Shown piece by piece: positions 1-11,512 of a DNA stretch of 64,000 nucleotides. Numbering within the stretch: the first letter of the stretch is position 1; every line of letters starts with the position of its first letter. The translations under genes were made by a program, and so were the position numbers. Source of the stretch: Girardinichthys multiradiatus. Its lineage: Eukaryota > Chordata > Actinopteri > Cyprinodontiformes > Goodeidae. The DNA lies in assembly GCF_021462225.1 (NCBI RefSeq), contig NC_061794.1, positions 44,082,914 through 44,146,913 on the forward strand, in the 5' to 3' direction. The notes under the pieces were generated by a model. It saw only the letters and a program-made list of their open reading frames with translations, searched no databases and was not told the origin of the DNA.

Positions 1-640
1 TCCTGGAATTCAGTCCCACTTCTCATCACTAACTGAGGATGTCCTGTCAGCTATCTGTCTGTGTGTGTGTGTGTGTGTGTGTTCACTGGAAGTGGGAGGG
101 CAGAGACTCCTGTCTGCTTGATCCCTCAGATAGTCCACAGCATCAGAGCTGGAAGGACACATCTCATCTGTGAGTTCTCCAGTCAGGGGGGAAAAAACCC
201 TGCAGAACAAAAACAAGGATTCAGGAGGAACCGGTCCAGTAAACCAGCTTCCAGAGCAAGGTAGGATGTGGTGTAGTGTTTGGATCTGAGGGTGGATCTC
301 TGAGAACACCACCTGATTGGTAATCCTCCTACAAGTTCTCGGTTTTAGCTGAGTATATGAAGGAAATTTCCTTGTTATCCTTCATTAAAATGCTTGGAAT
401 CAGATTAATCTGCCCATATCCAACCATAACACTGGATTTGTTTTTGTGTTTGAGGTCAGAGCAGCTTGTAAGTTGCTGAAATAGCCAAACCAGCATTTTT
501 TCAATATTTAATCAAATATTTGAGTTGGTAATTTTATTTTTTATATATTGTTTAAATCTAAAAATAATAGTCAATGAAACTGATATTGTTCCAGGCCAGG
601 TTTTGTTTTCAGCAGTAAGAAGTCACACCTGGGAAACATT
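1..640. other. Intergenic, upstream of gpr182
   Basis: No coding region is supported here. A short TG dinucleotide tract lies at about 60-82. A splice-donor-like GTAGGA follows a purine-rich stretch at about 262. This could end a non-coding first exon of gpr182, whose coding exon is preceded by a good acceptor, but nothing else supports that reading. Confidence 0.4.
60..82. repeat. TG dinucleotide microsatellite
   Basis: About eleven uninterrupted TG units. It is an ordinary vertebrate microsatellite with no visible link to a gene. Confidence 0.9.
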
Positions 641-1830
641 TAGTCATTTCCAGGGATGGATTTTATTTAGGATTTTATGTGATAGACTAACACAAAGTAA
701 AGTAGGGCTCTGATAACAATCTGCAAATAAAAATCTGAAAAATGTGGCCTGCTCTTGCAATTGACTCTTGAAGAATCGCTTTTTGCTGTCATCACAGCTG
801 CAAGTCTTGTTGGGTATGAATCCACCAGGTTTGCACGTCTAGATGTTTTCCTTTCTTCTTTATAGAATAGCTCAAGCTCAGTGGGCTTATTTGACCATTT
901 CTGAATCCAGGATAATCCCATATTTCTATCTGCATTGATCTTCCAATCAAATGCTTCCCTGTGCCTGCTGAAGAAAAGCACTTCCAAAGCATGATGCTGC
1001 CACCACCAGGTTTTATGGAGGGAATGTTATTTTTTAGGATGATGCGTACTGATCGATTTCCACCACACCTAGTGTTTTGCATGTCTGACCAGAGCAACAT
1101 CTTCCACATCCTCTACATGATATTGAAAAAACTGACAAAAGAGCTTCTTAAAACTTTCTTACAACAACGGCTTTGTTCCAGGAAGCCATAATTTGGTGTA
1201 CATGACCGGTGGTTGTCCTTTTAACAGATTCTTCAATCTGAGCTATTGATCTCTGCAACTCCTCCAGAGATACCATGGGTCTCCTTGTCAGATTAGGTAA
1301 ACAGTCAGTTCTGAGGTTATTTGTGGAGTGATACCCTTTCCATTCTCAGGTGATGAACAAAGCTCTGTGAGATGTTCAAAGCTTGGGGTGTAGTTTTATA
1401 GCCCAATTGTGCTTGAAACTTCTCCACAACTTCCTCCCTGAACTGTCTGCTGTCTTCCTTGGTCTTCTTGATGCTGTTTGTTCACTGATGTTCTCCAACA
1501 CTCCTCTAAAGCCTTCCGAGGGCATCTGCATTTATACTGAGAGTAAATTACAAACAGGTAAACTTTATCCGCTAATTGGGTGACTTCTAAAAGCAAAAGG
1601 TTGCACTGAACTTTATTTAGGGGTATTAGAATAGAGAGGGTTGATCACAAATGCTCAACTTTTTTGAATTCAATTAGTAAAACTTTTTTCTTCTTTTTCA
1701 CTGTCACTTTTTGTTGGTATTTCCTGTAAAATCTCAATAAAAATCCCAAATATTTATGGTTTTAATTTGTGAATATGAAAAAGTTGAAGCAGTATGAATA
1801 CTTCTGTGAAGGTATGATTATCCATACCAC
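640..1830 (-). mobile_element. Degenerate Tc1-like transposon
   Basis: The minus strand carries broken pieces of a Tc1-type transposase: a GGGSIMLW stretch with a downstream [10 protein letters not shown] (about 980-1030) and helix-turn-helix-like pieces near 1230-1480. The plus strand shows the standard antisense layout of this fish family: CTCAAGCTCAGT near 870, ATGATGCTGCCACCACC near 990, the CTCCTCCAGAGATACCATGG block near 1260, and the TTTATTTAGGGGTATTAGA end near 1615. Many stops and frameshifts make it inactive. The ends are not sharp, so boundaries are approximate. Confidence 0.75.
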
Positions 1831-1959
1831 ACCTTTAAGTCAGGGTTCTGAAATGACCACCCTCCTCCACCTCCTGCGCCTGTTGTTGTGTAACGTCTGA
1901 ACATTTAATCAGATTAACCCCAAAGTAAACCTAAACTCTGTCCAGATATGAAGCATTTT

Positions 1960-1979
1960 TCCTCTGCCCTCCCTTTCAG
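1960..1979 (+). promoter_or_regulatory. gpr182: Splice acceptor of the gpr182 coding exon
   Basis: A pyrimidine tract followed by TTTCAG ends at 1979, 3 nt before the start codon. It places the start of the coding exon at 1980 and explains why the 5' UTR is not contiguous. Confidence 0.6.
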
Positions 1980-1982
1980 ACC

Positions 1983-3071
1983 ATGGCCCTCGAGCACAAC
2001 CACTCACTGGACTTCTTGAACGGCACACCATGGTTCATTTACGAGTGCACCATCGAGCTGGATGCCAGCTACAGACGCATTGCCCTCTTCCTTATCTACC
2101 TGTTCATCTTCATGGTGGGCCTGCTGGAAAACCTCCTGGTTGTCTGGGTTAACTGGCGCCGCCGGCACTCAGCCAATGGTGTGCTCTTCTGCATCATTAA
2201 CGTGAGCCTGTCAGACCTGATGGTGATTGTGATCCTGCCTTTCTTCATGCTGGAGGTGACCTTGGACAAGGTTTGGTTGTGGGGCGGCTTCCTCTGCAAG
2301 GTTACCAACCTCATCTATGTGGTCAACTTCTACAGCAGCTCCTTCTTTCTGGCCTTCATGACCCTGGAGCGCTACCTGTCCCTGACCAGACCGTCTCTGC
2401 CAACCCTCCTACCTGTGATGGGCCGGCAGCGCTGGCTGATCTGTGGAGGAATGTGGTTGTTTTCCCTGTTTTTGGCCCTGCTGGAAAATGTCCACGTGGA
2501 ACTCCTTGAGTGGGACGAACCGGGCTGCTACATGCTGCCTGAGCACAACTTCACTGAGTGGTTTGTGTCCGTGGCCTTCCTCTGTACGATCTTCCAGTTC
2601 CTGGGCCCGGCTGCCATCATCATTACCTGCAACGTGTTGATCGCCCGTGCAGTTAAAACCGCCCCGGATGTGGAGGGCCGGCGGGACGTATGGTTGGTCC
2701 ATGTGTACTCCCTGGTATTCGTGGTGTGCTGGCTGCCCTACCATCTGGTCATGTTGCTTATGATCATAGACGACCTTGACCCCTTCGTGTTTAGCTGTAA
2801 CACTGTGGAAGTCCTTTACTTCTCCTTCATTGTGGTGCAAGGTCTCTCTCTTTTCCACTGTGTCGCCAATCCAGTCCTCTATAATTTCCTCAGCAAGAGC
2901 TTTCGGCGCAACCTCATCAACACTGTCATAAGCTACATCCCAAGGGAGGCACCAGCAGAGCAGGGGGAAGTAGGGCCAAAACCCAACACTCCCAATGGGA
3001 GCAAAGAAGGCCCGGGTAAGCAGCGAAGGATGAGCAACGCAAGCACCAGCCAGTCTGATGTTGGATCATAA
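1983..3071 (+). CDS. gpr182: G protein-coupled receptor 182 (atypical chemokine-type receptor)
   Basis: A 362-residue class A seven-transmembrane receptor in one exon. Hydrophobic helices lie near residues 33-56, 68-90, 104-126, 150-168, 194-218, 238-261 and 275-301. Visible class A marks are C105 and C182 for the extracellular disulfide, CWLPY (249-253) in TM6 and NPVLY (296-300) in TM7. The TM3 end reads ERY (129-131) rather than DRY. N-glycosylation sequons occur at N6, N13 and N189. The tail is Ser-rich (SNASTSQS). I assign gpr182 from overall similarity and from its position next to zbtb39, as in mammals. Known biology: an endothelial atypical receptor that scavenges chemokines without classical G-protein signalling. 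The ATG lies 4 nt after a CCCTTTCAG acceptor, implying at least one upstream non-coding exon. A closely related chemokine receptor is the main alternative. Confidence 0.88.
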   Translation: MALEHNHSLDFLNGTPWFIYECTIELDASYRRIALFLIYLFIFMVGLLENLLVVWVNWRRRHSANGVLFCIINVSLSDLMVIVILPFFMLEVTLDKVWLWGGFLCKVTNLIYVVNFYSSSFFLAFMTLERYLSLTRPSLPTLLPVMGRQRWLICGGMWLFSLFLALLENVHVELLEWDEPGCYMLPEHNFTEWFVSVAFLCTIFQFLGPAAIIITCNVLIARAVKTAPDVEGRRDVWLVHVYSLVFVVCWLPYHLVMLLMIIDDLDPFVFSCNTVEVLYFSFIVVQGLSLFHCVANPVLYNFLSKSFRRNLINTVISYIPREAPAEQGEVGPKPNTPNGSKEGPGKQRRMSNASTSQSDVGS

Positions 3072-3523
3072 GAAAGAAGCTCAGATCCTCGTCAGGAATG
3101 AGACATTTTGATTAATTTCAGTAAAATCTGGACAAAAGTCTAATTCAGCTGGGCGCTTCAGACTGGCAGAGGCATCTAATGGGCACAACTTCATCTCATA
3201 TCCTACTTCCTGCTTGTTTTCCCTGCATGAATGTCATCAGTTTTAAGTAGAGCAGGGCAGGAAATATTTGTTTTTTCTACAAAGCTGCTCAGCTCCCACA
3301 GGACCTTGGGCCAATAACTAATCTTCCAACAAATGGGAAGAATAGTGCCACACCAGGAATGTGTGTAAACAAATCATCTGCAGAGTCAGTCACTTGCAGC
3401 CCATATGTACTTCTAAACTTGTTGCAAACAGAAATGCAGCTGTTTATTTTCAGATCACATCATGACATAGATCACTAAATTCTTATTTAACATTTCTGAT
3501 GTAGTAATGGTCTGTGTACATGG

Positions 3524-3529
3524 AATAAA
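3524..3529 (+). terminator. gpr182: gpr182 polyadenylation signal
   Basis: AATAAA about 450 nt after the gpr182 stop, followed by a TGTGTCTATTT-type GU/U-rich stretch at about 3548. It defines a short 3' UTR of 3072 to about 3545. Confidence 0.6.
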
Positions 3530-3549
3530 AAAACTTTAAACATTGCCTG

Positions 3550-5060
3550 TGTCTATTTAGATTGGAAAATCTGGGTTAAACTTCAGCAAAGCTGATATAA
3601 CTTGAAAAGCTGCTTAAGACATTTTGATGGTTCCTGCTAAATAGTGCGCACCGCCCAGCAACTTAATAAGGGGTTTTGTTGCTGAGATATGTCCAAAAAT
3701 AGACATGTTGGGCGTTGAAGTTCCTCAGGAACATACTTACATAATGTGGTAATAATTTACCTTTGTTATAAAAAACGTTCTGTAAACTTTAATTGGAAAG
3801 GCCAACAGAATCTCTTTTTATGCCATTTAAGTCAATATTGTTCAACCAGGATTTACAGTAAGCAAACTGGCATAAGAATGAGACTTTTACTTTGAAGAGA
3901 ATCTTTACTTTACTTTGAAAGGGTAACAATTACAATTTTAATTTCTTGTTCAGTTCTGGAGTAGTGCTGAAACTACTTTTGCTATAAAACTACTTTTGAA
4001 ATGGTGAGGTTATATTTTAGGGAGTATTTGAAAACTTTTATAATAAAGTTTAATTACTACCTTGATCGCTGGTTTAACCTCATTTGTAACAATACCATTT
4101 GTACTATCAGTGCAAACAAAATGCAAGACGGGAGCACAGGGGGTATCTGCAGCTGAGTGAGGGAGAGAGAGAGAAATCACTTTTTAAGCGGCCCGAATAA
4201 ACTGACTTTGCTGCCTGAATTAGGAAAGTGGAATGGTACAGTGTCAACAAGGGTTCGTCCAAACTAAGATGTTTTAGGATTGATTTGGGACCTTTACATT
4301 TTCAGAGCTAGTTATTAGTTGTTCTGTTAATTTATTCTTGTGATATGCACAGACTTTTGGTCTTTGTCCACTCAGTTTGGACATATGAAAGTTCCTCACA
4401 AAAAATAAAGCAGTCCATAATAGGGAAACTGAATGAGGCAAGAACTGCATGAACTGAGAATGATGAGGAGGGAGAGATAATCACCTTGTTAAATGTGCAT
4501 TTCTTCTGTTGTATTAGCTTTTAGTTCCAAGTAAAAAATAGTTGGGTTTCTTAGTTAAATGTAGTAATTTTGGCATTACTAAAAGGTATCTGAAACAAAA
4601 ATCTTATTTTATTTGTAAAAATTTAATTTACATTTAATACGTTCTGTTTTTGGGGAGGATTGTGATTATATTATATGTCTCTGTTTTAGAAAAGTGAGAG
4701 ACTGATAGAAGAGGAGAGGAGAAAAACAGAAAGAGAATGAAAAATTTGAAGAGTTAAAGATACAGGAGGAAATTAGGCTCATAGAAAGAAGTTGAACTAA
4801 GAGGAAAGTGCTAGAAAGAAGAGGAAAGAGACAGACATTACTACTACTGCTATTTATTCATTTTATTACTCTTTGGAAATGCTAACAGTATGGATAGACA
4901 TTTTCCTGCTATTACAATTGATTTTATATTGTTTAATTATGAATAAATATTTTAAAATAAATGAAACTTTAACTGTACCGATGTTTTCATTATATCTTGG
5001 TAACATTTAATTATTTTAATCTCTGAGCTGGAAATGTTCCCGGATTTGACTTTAGACTAA
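3550..5060. other. AT-rich intergenic sequence, no gene seen
   Basis: Lies between the end of gpr182 and the probable 3' UTR of zbtb39. Reading both strands I see only short chance frames, and a purine-rich GAGAG/GAAAG tract near 4690-4830. No conserved protein or RNA feature is recognisable. Confidence 0.5.
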
Positions 5061-5290
5061 CACTAGCATGCTGGATAACGTTAAGACAATCAAGACTGAC
5101 ATTTAAGCAACGTCTATGCTAAAATGCTAGCTTTAGCATGTTAGCTAACATTACCTAACTATCAACTACAACAGCAGCTATCATTAGCTAAATGCTAATT
5201 AACCAACATGCTAACACTAATATGCTAATAGTACAAATTATGACAATATTAAGTATATCATCTAATATGCAAACACTAGTATATTAATAT
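5060..5290. repeat. Degenerate GCTAAC/TTAGCATG repeat
   Basis: The block is built from scattered copies of ATGCTAA, GCTAGC, TTAGCATG and TTAGCTAA in both orientations, so it is partly self-complementary. There is no strict period. Such GCTA-rich blocks are common in teleost non-coding DNA. Confidence 0.6.
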
Positions 5291-5804
5291 TGTAACCAGG
5301 TCAAGTTTAGGGAAGAAAACTACATTTGTTTCTGGTTTGAATTAGAATTTAGCTGTTATTTTCAACAGTTCAATTTGTGTCACAATTATGTTTACAAAAA
5401 AAAAAATATTTCAGGTGAAAAATGTGTCTCTAAGCAATTCACTGCTCTTTATTCAATGCTATTGGAGGCACCAAAGATGCTGAGCAACATGTTAGGAAGC
5501 TTAATGTTTATTTTACAAGTCATTCTACTGATCTTTATAACATTAACTTCAATTTCTGGAATGTTCCAACAGTTTGGATGATAAGAAAGCAGGAAAGAAA
5601 AGGGGAAGGGGGTCATCAGTTCATGGTTGGCACAATAGCAGGAAAAGACCAGGCTTTAAAGGCCAGATGTCAGGAGAGAGAGGCTTCGAGCAGCATTTTC
5701 CAAATGTTCATCAGCAAAATTCTGATGACGGAAAAGTTTTATGGTGTGGGACACTGTAAAACACGATAAATCAGATAGAACAAAAATGTTCCTAGAAGCA
5801 TTAA

Positions 5805-7205
5805 CTTTATTCATTTTTAAACGTAGAGATATGGAAAAGTACAAAGGCATAAAAACAATAAATAACTATACATATGAGTTAAGACACGTGTCTCCCACAG
5901 AAATGTGTTGATGGGCACTGAAACATGACAGCCCTACAGTATGAACAGGTTTATCATTCAAAACAGAGGCAGTAGCAAAACTGACTTTGCAGCTTTCATT
6001 CTGCAAAGTCAGAAAAATACATAAGAAAAGCATTTTCTCATGTTTACTTTGAAATTTAAGAAATTCAACTTTAGAGTGTTTAACAAAAATATGAAAACCG
6101 TTCCTTTTGGATGCTACAGTGTGAAGCTACTCTGAGAACAGTGAAATTATCAGTCACTGACAAAGTAAGGCCGGATTTGGGTAAAAACATTAGCTTCCAG
6201 TCCACAAACAGACACAAAACCTCCAGGTTGAACCTGATTGGCCTTCTGCATGGTAACATGTTCACCTGTTCAAAAATCTACATCTAACATAGAGCTAGGG
6301 GTTTATTGGCATACATAAAAACAAGTTTAAACAGGCACAGGAGAAATTAGATATTCCAGGTGGTTAAACCTCGACTTAAAAGTGCAACTTGACTTTTTCC
6401 ACAAACATCACAGAATACATGAACAACAACAACGGATCCTCCAAACAAACAATGTAAAGTGTTTCTGATTCTAGCTTATTATTTGTAACTGTCATGTGGT
6501 TTACGAATAACTGTTAAATACATTTAATGTTTGTATTTTGGACAACAAAAATCCAAGTAAAGATGTCCTTTTTTATTGTCTGAATGATTGATTTCTCAAA
6601 AACCTTCCTAAAATTTATCATCAGGTCAACATTCCATATTTTTCCAGATGCAAGTTCCCAGAGTCCTCATTCCAAGGCCATTTGAAAAAATATATTTAAA
6701 TACAAAACTTTACTATGAATTTATGGCAGATGTTTGCAAAAATGACAAGGCTTTAAATAGAAAAATGTTTTTGATGGACAACCAAATGCATCAGTGGAAA
6801 AACAGATGCACAGATGAATGGACAGATTGCTGGAAAAATGCATGAGACGAATAACTGGACAAACAGAGGGTTAAAATGATGCATGCATGGATAGAAAAAT
6901 GGATGAATGGACAAATGGATCGAAGGATGGAAGAACTAACGGGTGGATAAACAAACTAACAGATGGACATACACATGTTTCAATGGACAGAGGCAATAAA
7001 CGGATGGTGGATGCATGACTGGATGGATGGATAGATAAGTGAAAGCAGAGATGGATGGACAAATAGTTGGAGGATGAACAATCGGAGGGATGGAAAAATG
7101 GATGAATGGATAAACGCAGTCTTTAGCTGCAGCTGTGATTTATAATAAGTGATGGCAGTTTAGGATGAACCCAGACCCAGAGGGCCTGTCAGGTGAGGGG
7201 CCCCC
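5805..7205 (-). other. zbtb39: Probable zbtb39 3' UTR
   Basis: Runs from the zbtb39 stop to the minus-strand AATAAA at about 5808 (plus-strand TTTATT). Another possible signal (TTTTTTATT on plus) lies near 6570. It contains the TGGA-rich simple repeat. The exact cleavage site cannot be decided from sequence alone. Confidence 0.35.
6770..7110. repeat. TGGA/GGATGGAC-rich degenerate simple repeat
   Basis: Imperfect 4-nt periodic sequence dominated by ATGGATGGA, GGACAAA and TGGATAA on the plus strand. Frames through it are compositional artefacts. It probably lies in the zbtb39 3' UTR, read as TCCA repeats in the transcript. Confidence 0.75.
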
Positions 7206-8156
7206 TCAGGTGTCCACGGTCGGCAGCGGCTCTTTGGAGTGGTCATTGTACATGAAGGTCTGCTCGATGTTAAAATTGGGTGGTAGGTGGTCCTTGTGGA
7301 GCTCCATGTGGGAGGACACCAGCTTCAGGGTGGAGAAGTAGAGACCGCACACAGTGCAGCGGTACATGAGGGCGCCGGCATGCGTCTTCAGGTGGCAGAT
7401 CATGGTGGAGCGGCCCCTGAAGAACCGTAGACACACCTTACACTGGTAGGGTTTCTCCCCAGTGTGGATCCGGAGGTGGTAGGTGAACTCCCCTGAGTGG
7501 GCGAAGCGTTTGCCGCAGTAGCGACACCGATACCACTTCCCACGGACACTCGATGCTCCAGCAACGCCTTCCTGGCCCGAGCTGCCGTTGGTTAGGCCCC
7601 CAGAGGAAAAACTGTGCACTGGCCCCTGGAAGAACTTTTCTGGCATGCTGAAACCAGTCCCCATACCCAAACCCAGGTTAATCTTAGAGAGGCCACCTAC
7701 GTCCGGTGGAGATGAGGAAGAGGAAGATGGAGGACACTCCAGAGACTGCTCAGCTTTACGCTTGCCTAAACAACCATGCACCCCGAGTCCACCCCCATCA
7801 CTCAGGGACTCCGTGGTGTGCAGACTGAGGTGGTACTGAAAGGCAGAGGGGGAGCGAAACATCTGTGGGCACAGGAAGCAATGCATCTCCTCCTCTCCTC
7901 CCACTATTTTGTGGGCCCCCAGCGCCAACCGCTCCTTCTCTTTAACTGCTGCCTCATCAGCGTGAGTGGTCATGTGCCTGTCCAGCAGGGGTCGCTCTAC
8001 GAAGCAGCGAGCACAGTGTGGGCAGGTGAAAACAGGCAAAGAGAGGTGGGCGAGGGCGTGCCACAACAGAGAGCACAAGGAAAGCTGAGGGAGGTGACAG
8101 ACTCCACAGTTCAGGGTCTGCAGACACACGTGGCTCAGCAGGTGGTCTCTGAGAGT
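7206..8156 (-). CDS. zbtb39: zbtb39 coding exon 3: C-terminal zinc fingers
   Basis: 951 nt including TGA at 7208-7206, residues 525-840. The acceptor is TTTGGCAG. It completes the finger begun in exon 2 (TLRDHLLSH), then adds fingers beginning CGVC, CPHC, CFLC, CRYC, CKVC and CTVC. A canonical TGEKPYQ linker joins the CRYC and CKVC fingers. A low-complexity Ser/Pro insert sits between the CFLC and CRYC fingers. Confidence 0.92.
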   Translation of the reverse strand, partial: TLRDHLLSHVCLQTLNCGVCHLPQLSLCSLLWHALAHLSLPVFTCPHCARCFVERPLLDRHMTTHADEAAVKEKERLALGAHKIVGGEEEMHCFLCPQMFRSPSAFQYHLSLHTTESLSDGGGLGVHGCLGKRKAEQSLECPPSSSSSSPPDVGGLSKINLGLGMGTGFSMPEKFFQGPVHSFSSGGLTNGSSGQEGVAGASSVRGKWYRCRYCGKRFAHSGEFTYHLRIHTGEKPYQCKVCLRFFRGRSTMICHLKTHAGALMYRCTVCGLYFSTLKLVSSHMELHKDHLPPNFNIEQTFMYNDHSKEPLPTVDT

Positions 8157-9345
8157 CTGCCAAAGACCAAAAACACAAACAGGAGGCTTCAGTCCTTTTC
8201 CACACAGAGGTAGAGCCTTAAGATCACTGTATCTTGTCATTTACAGTATCAAACAAAAGTACAACATCATCCACATGTACTTATACCAGAAAACCCCAGA
8301 TTTCAGTTTTTCATCTGGTTCTTATACCACTTCTAAGATAAAACACCTGATAAATGCTTAAATCTTCAACACTAGCATAAAACAGCCCAGATTATAAGCC
8401 CTCCACTGCCGTGCTTAACAGTGGTTTAAGGTATGTGCTAACTCACACTGGCCAGTAAATTAGGTCAAACGTGTCGACATGTTGGTTTGTTCACATGTAA
8501 CTTTGCTGATTAAGGGTTTCTAACTCGTTCATTTGGTTGTTAATTATTTTGTCATAAACCAACATTTAACAGGATTATAGGGCTAATTCAGATCCAGTGG
8601 AACTCTTGGCTTTTTTCACTGTAAAATGACAGACTTCAAACATTTCTGAAACAGCCTTGCCACAGACCTCCCACTTACTGGGTTTACTGGGCCATTTAAA
8701 CACATAAATAGGTTTCCTCTACCACTATACCCCCTGCCAACAGGACCACCCGCTCCCTTAATAAAGTCACGACATGTAGTAAATTATTAAATGTCTGTAT
8801 GTGTTCACAAGTTACCAATTTACCGCGGCAGGAGAGGAACTATATTGTTTCCAAATTATGGTGGAGGAACACACCTATTTTGGTCCTGATGTAAGGCTGT
8901 GTTGTGCAGATGCACACACAAGGAGCAAGGAGGGGGAGAACATGGAGAAACATCAATGTTCCCCTGGTAGTTTTGTTGGAGGGCCGAGGCAGAGCCCCCT
9001 TCCTCTGACAGTCAAGTTAATCTTTTCTCATTTATTTTCTACATAACACTGGAGAGTGCGGAGAGGAGACATCAACCATGGAGGTTTATGCCCTTGTATG
9101 GAAGCTCCTATGGGCCAAAACTGTTATTTACCTGCTGCTTCATGGACACACTTCAAATAAAGCTTAAATGCTGTTTTTACCCAGATTGTGCACTCGATGC
9201 CAGTTTGATGCCAGCTGGGGCCTGTATGTTATTATCATGTCCCATAATACACTTCCAGAGCAGCTACTTTCTCTGTTCACATCACTGAATACATGTTTCT
9301 CCATCAGGTTAGTAACATCAAACTGGCCTGTAATTCCACATTTAC

Positions 9346-9699
9346 CTGGAAGTCCTTGCTGATGGTTTTAGTACACACGGCACACTTCAGCTCTGAGCTC
9401 AGACCTTGGCTGCTGCTGAGCAGCGCCCCCTGGGGTATGCTGTAGGTGGAGGCCGTCTGGTGATGGTGACGCAGCAGTTTGCTCTGGCTGCAGAACTCCT
9501 GGCGACACATTTCACAGGTGAAGAGCTGAACGCTTACGTGGGAGAGGGAGTGGGCAACAGCGGCAGCCCGGTCAGGGAAAGAGCCCCCGCACAGCCTGCA
9601 GAGCCCCAGCTCTGTCAGGTGGCCCTCAGCGTGTCTCTTTACAGCAACCGGGTCTGCAGGGAGCAGCGCTGAGCAGGCTTTACACGACAGTGTGTTCAC
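9346..9699 (-). CDS. zbtb39: zbtb39 coding exon 2: first zinc fingers
   Basis: 354 nt, residues 407-524, phase 0 at both ends. The acceptor is TCCTGCAG and the donor is CCAG/GTAAATG. It encodes three C2H2 units (starting CKAC, CRLC and CEMC) and the Cys half of a fourth (CAVCTKTISKDFQ), whose His half begins exon 3. The order matches human ZBTB39. Confidence 0.88.
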
Positions 9700-9904
9700 C
9701 TGCAGGAGCAAAACGTTCTGCTCAGTGCACCAATAATTACAGCCAGGAGTCTACATACATTCATTGTTGGTGTTGATGCTGCTATTGTTTAGATTTAGTA
9801 GCAATATTCAGATGGTCCGGTCAGAATTGGCATCCAACCCAACCTGCAGCAGGTTGCAACAACTGCGTGATGCTATCACCATATTAAACAGGTTTCTAGG
9901 ATTT

Positions 9905-11185
9905 CCTTCTTTCATCTCCGGAACATTGCCAAAATTAGAAATATCCTGTCCAGGAGTGACGCTGAAAAACTAGTCCATGCATTTGTTACTTCAAGGCTGG
10001 ACTATTGTAATTCTTTACTATCAGGATGTCCACAAAATGCAGTTAAAAGCCTTCAGCTGATTCAAAATGCTGCAGCAAGAGTTCTGATGAAAATTAAAAA
10101 GAGAGATCATATTTCTCCTATTTTAGCTTCCCTTCATTGGCTCCTCACATTTAAACCCCTTAATGATCTAGCTCCATCATACATCAGAGATCTGATTGGT
10201 CCATATGTTCCTAACAGAGCACTTTGTTCTGAGACTGCAGGTTTACTGGTGGTTCCTAGAGTCTCTAGAAGTAGAATGGGAGGCAGATCCTTTAGTTATC
10301 AGGCTCCTCTCCTGTGGAACCAGCTCCCGGTTTTAGTCCGTGAGGCAGACACCCTGTCTACTTTTAAGACTGGGCTTAAAACTTTCCTTTTTGATAAAGC
10401 TTATAGTTAGAGTGGCTTAGGTTATCCTGCGCTATCTCTGTAGTTATGATGCTATATGCTTAGGCTGCTGGAGGACATAATGACCACTTACACTCTCTCT
10501 CAACAACATAATGTTCACCCTCTACCTATGATCCACATGGCCCTGTCTTTCAATGTTTAACCCTATTTTTCTCCTAGACATAGCTACTGGCTGAGCTTTT
10601 ACTGGAACTAATTATATGTGCTCTCTTTCAGACTCTAACCTTGAAAACTGGCTCAGAGTTTATCTGTTCTTACTTTCTAGATGAAACGACTAAAGGAGCT
10701 ACATCCATTAACATTTACTTTTCCTTCCCATAGAAAGTACTCCTGGATCAGTGCTTCTTTGTTGTCTTTGTGTCTCTGCTCTGTTCTCTCAAACCTGCAG
10801 TCGGTCGTGGTAGATGGCCGCTCACACTGAGCCTGGTTCTGGTTCTGCTGGAGGTTTCTTCTTGTTAAAAGGGAGTTTTCCCTCTCCACTGTCGCTACAT
10901 GCATGCTCAGTATGAGGGATTGCTGCAAAGTCAACGTCAGTGACTGTCCACTGTCTCTACATGCTCATCCGGGAGGAGTGAATGCTGCAAGTCACTGACT
11001 GGATGCAATCTGCTAGGTTTCCTTAGACAGGAAAACCTTTTATCCAATTTGAATAAATAACTGAATCTGACTGCACTGTTCAATAGTTACAATTAATTGG
11101 AATGTATGAACCTGACTTTTGTGAAGAACCTTGAGATGACGTGTTGTGAATTGGCGCTATATAAATAAACTGAATTGAATTGAAA
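9905..11185 (+). mobile_element. 5'-truncated L2/CR1-type LINE fragment in zbtb39 intron
   Basis: The first part encodes the end of a non-LTR reverse transcriptase: HAFVTSRLDYCNSLLSG, LIQNAAARVL, then LAPSYI, LLVVPRVSRSRMGGRSFSY and APLLWNQLP. There is a small internal deletion before TFKPLNDLAPS. The 3' UTR follows, with AAAGTACTCCTGG, the CTGGAGGTTTCTTC block, and the tail TTGGCGCTATATAAATAAA ending in repeated GAATT. It sits in the intron between zbtb39 coding exons 1 and 2, antisense to the gene, and is inactive. Confidence 0.8.
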
Positions 11186-11512
11186 ACTAAATGTCAATAT
11201 TGACCAAAATCCCTGAGAAATGTTTTCGACACCTTGTTCAACCTATGTTGAAGGTAAATGGTTATATCAACTGGTACTAGCAAGGTGTCCCTTTAAAATG
11301 GCCCTTTTAAGCCTGTGTGAATTACATAAAATCCACAATAAATTTAAAATTGCGCACACACTTCTTGTTTCTTAAATTTGTTGAACTTGTATAATCTCTC
11401 CTGAAAAAACGAGTTTAATTAAAAACCCGAAATTATCCAGACATTAACGTCGGTGAAGAATAGATCCAACATGTTGATCTGAGTTTATCTACTGCTAAGA
11501 AACAGTGTTTAC

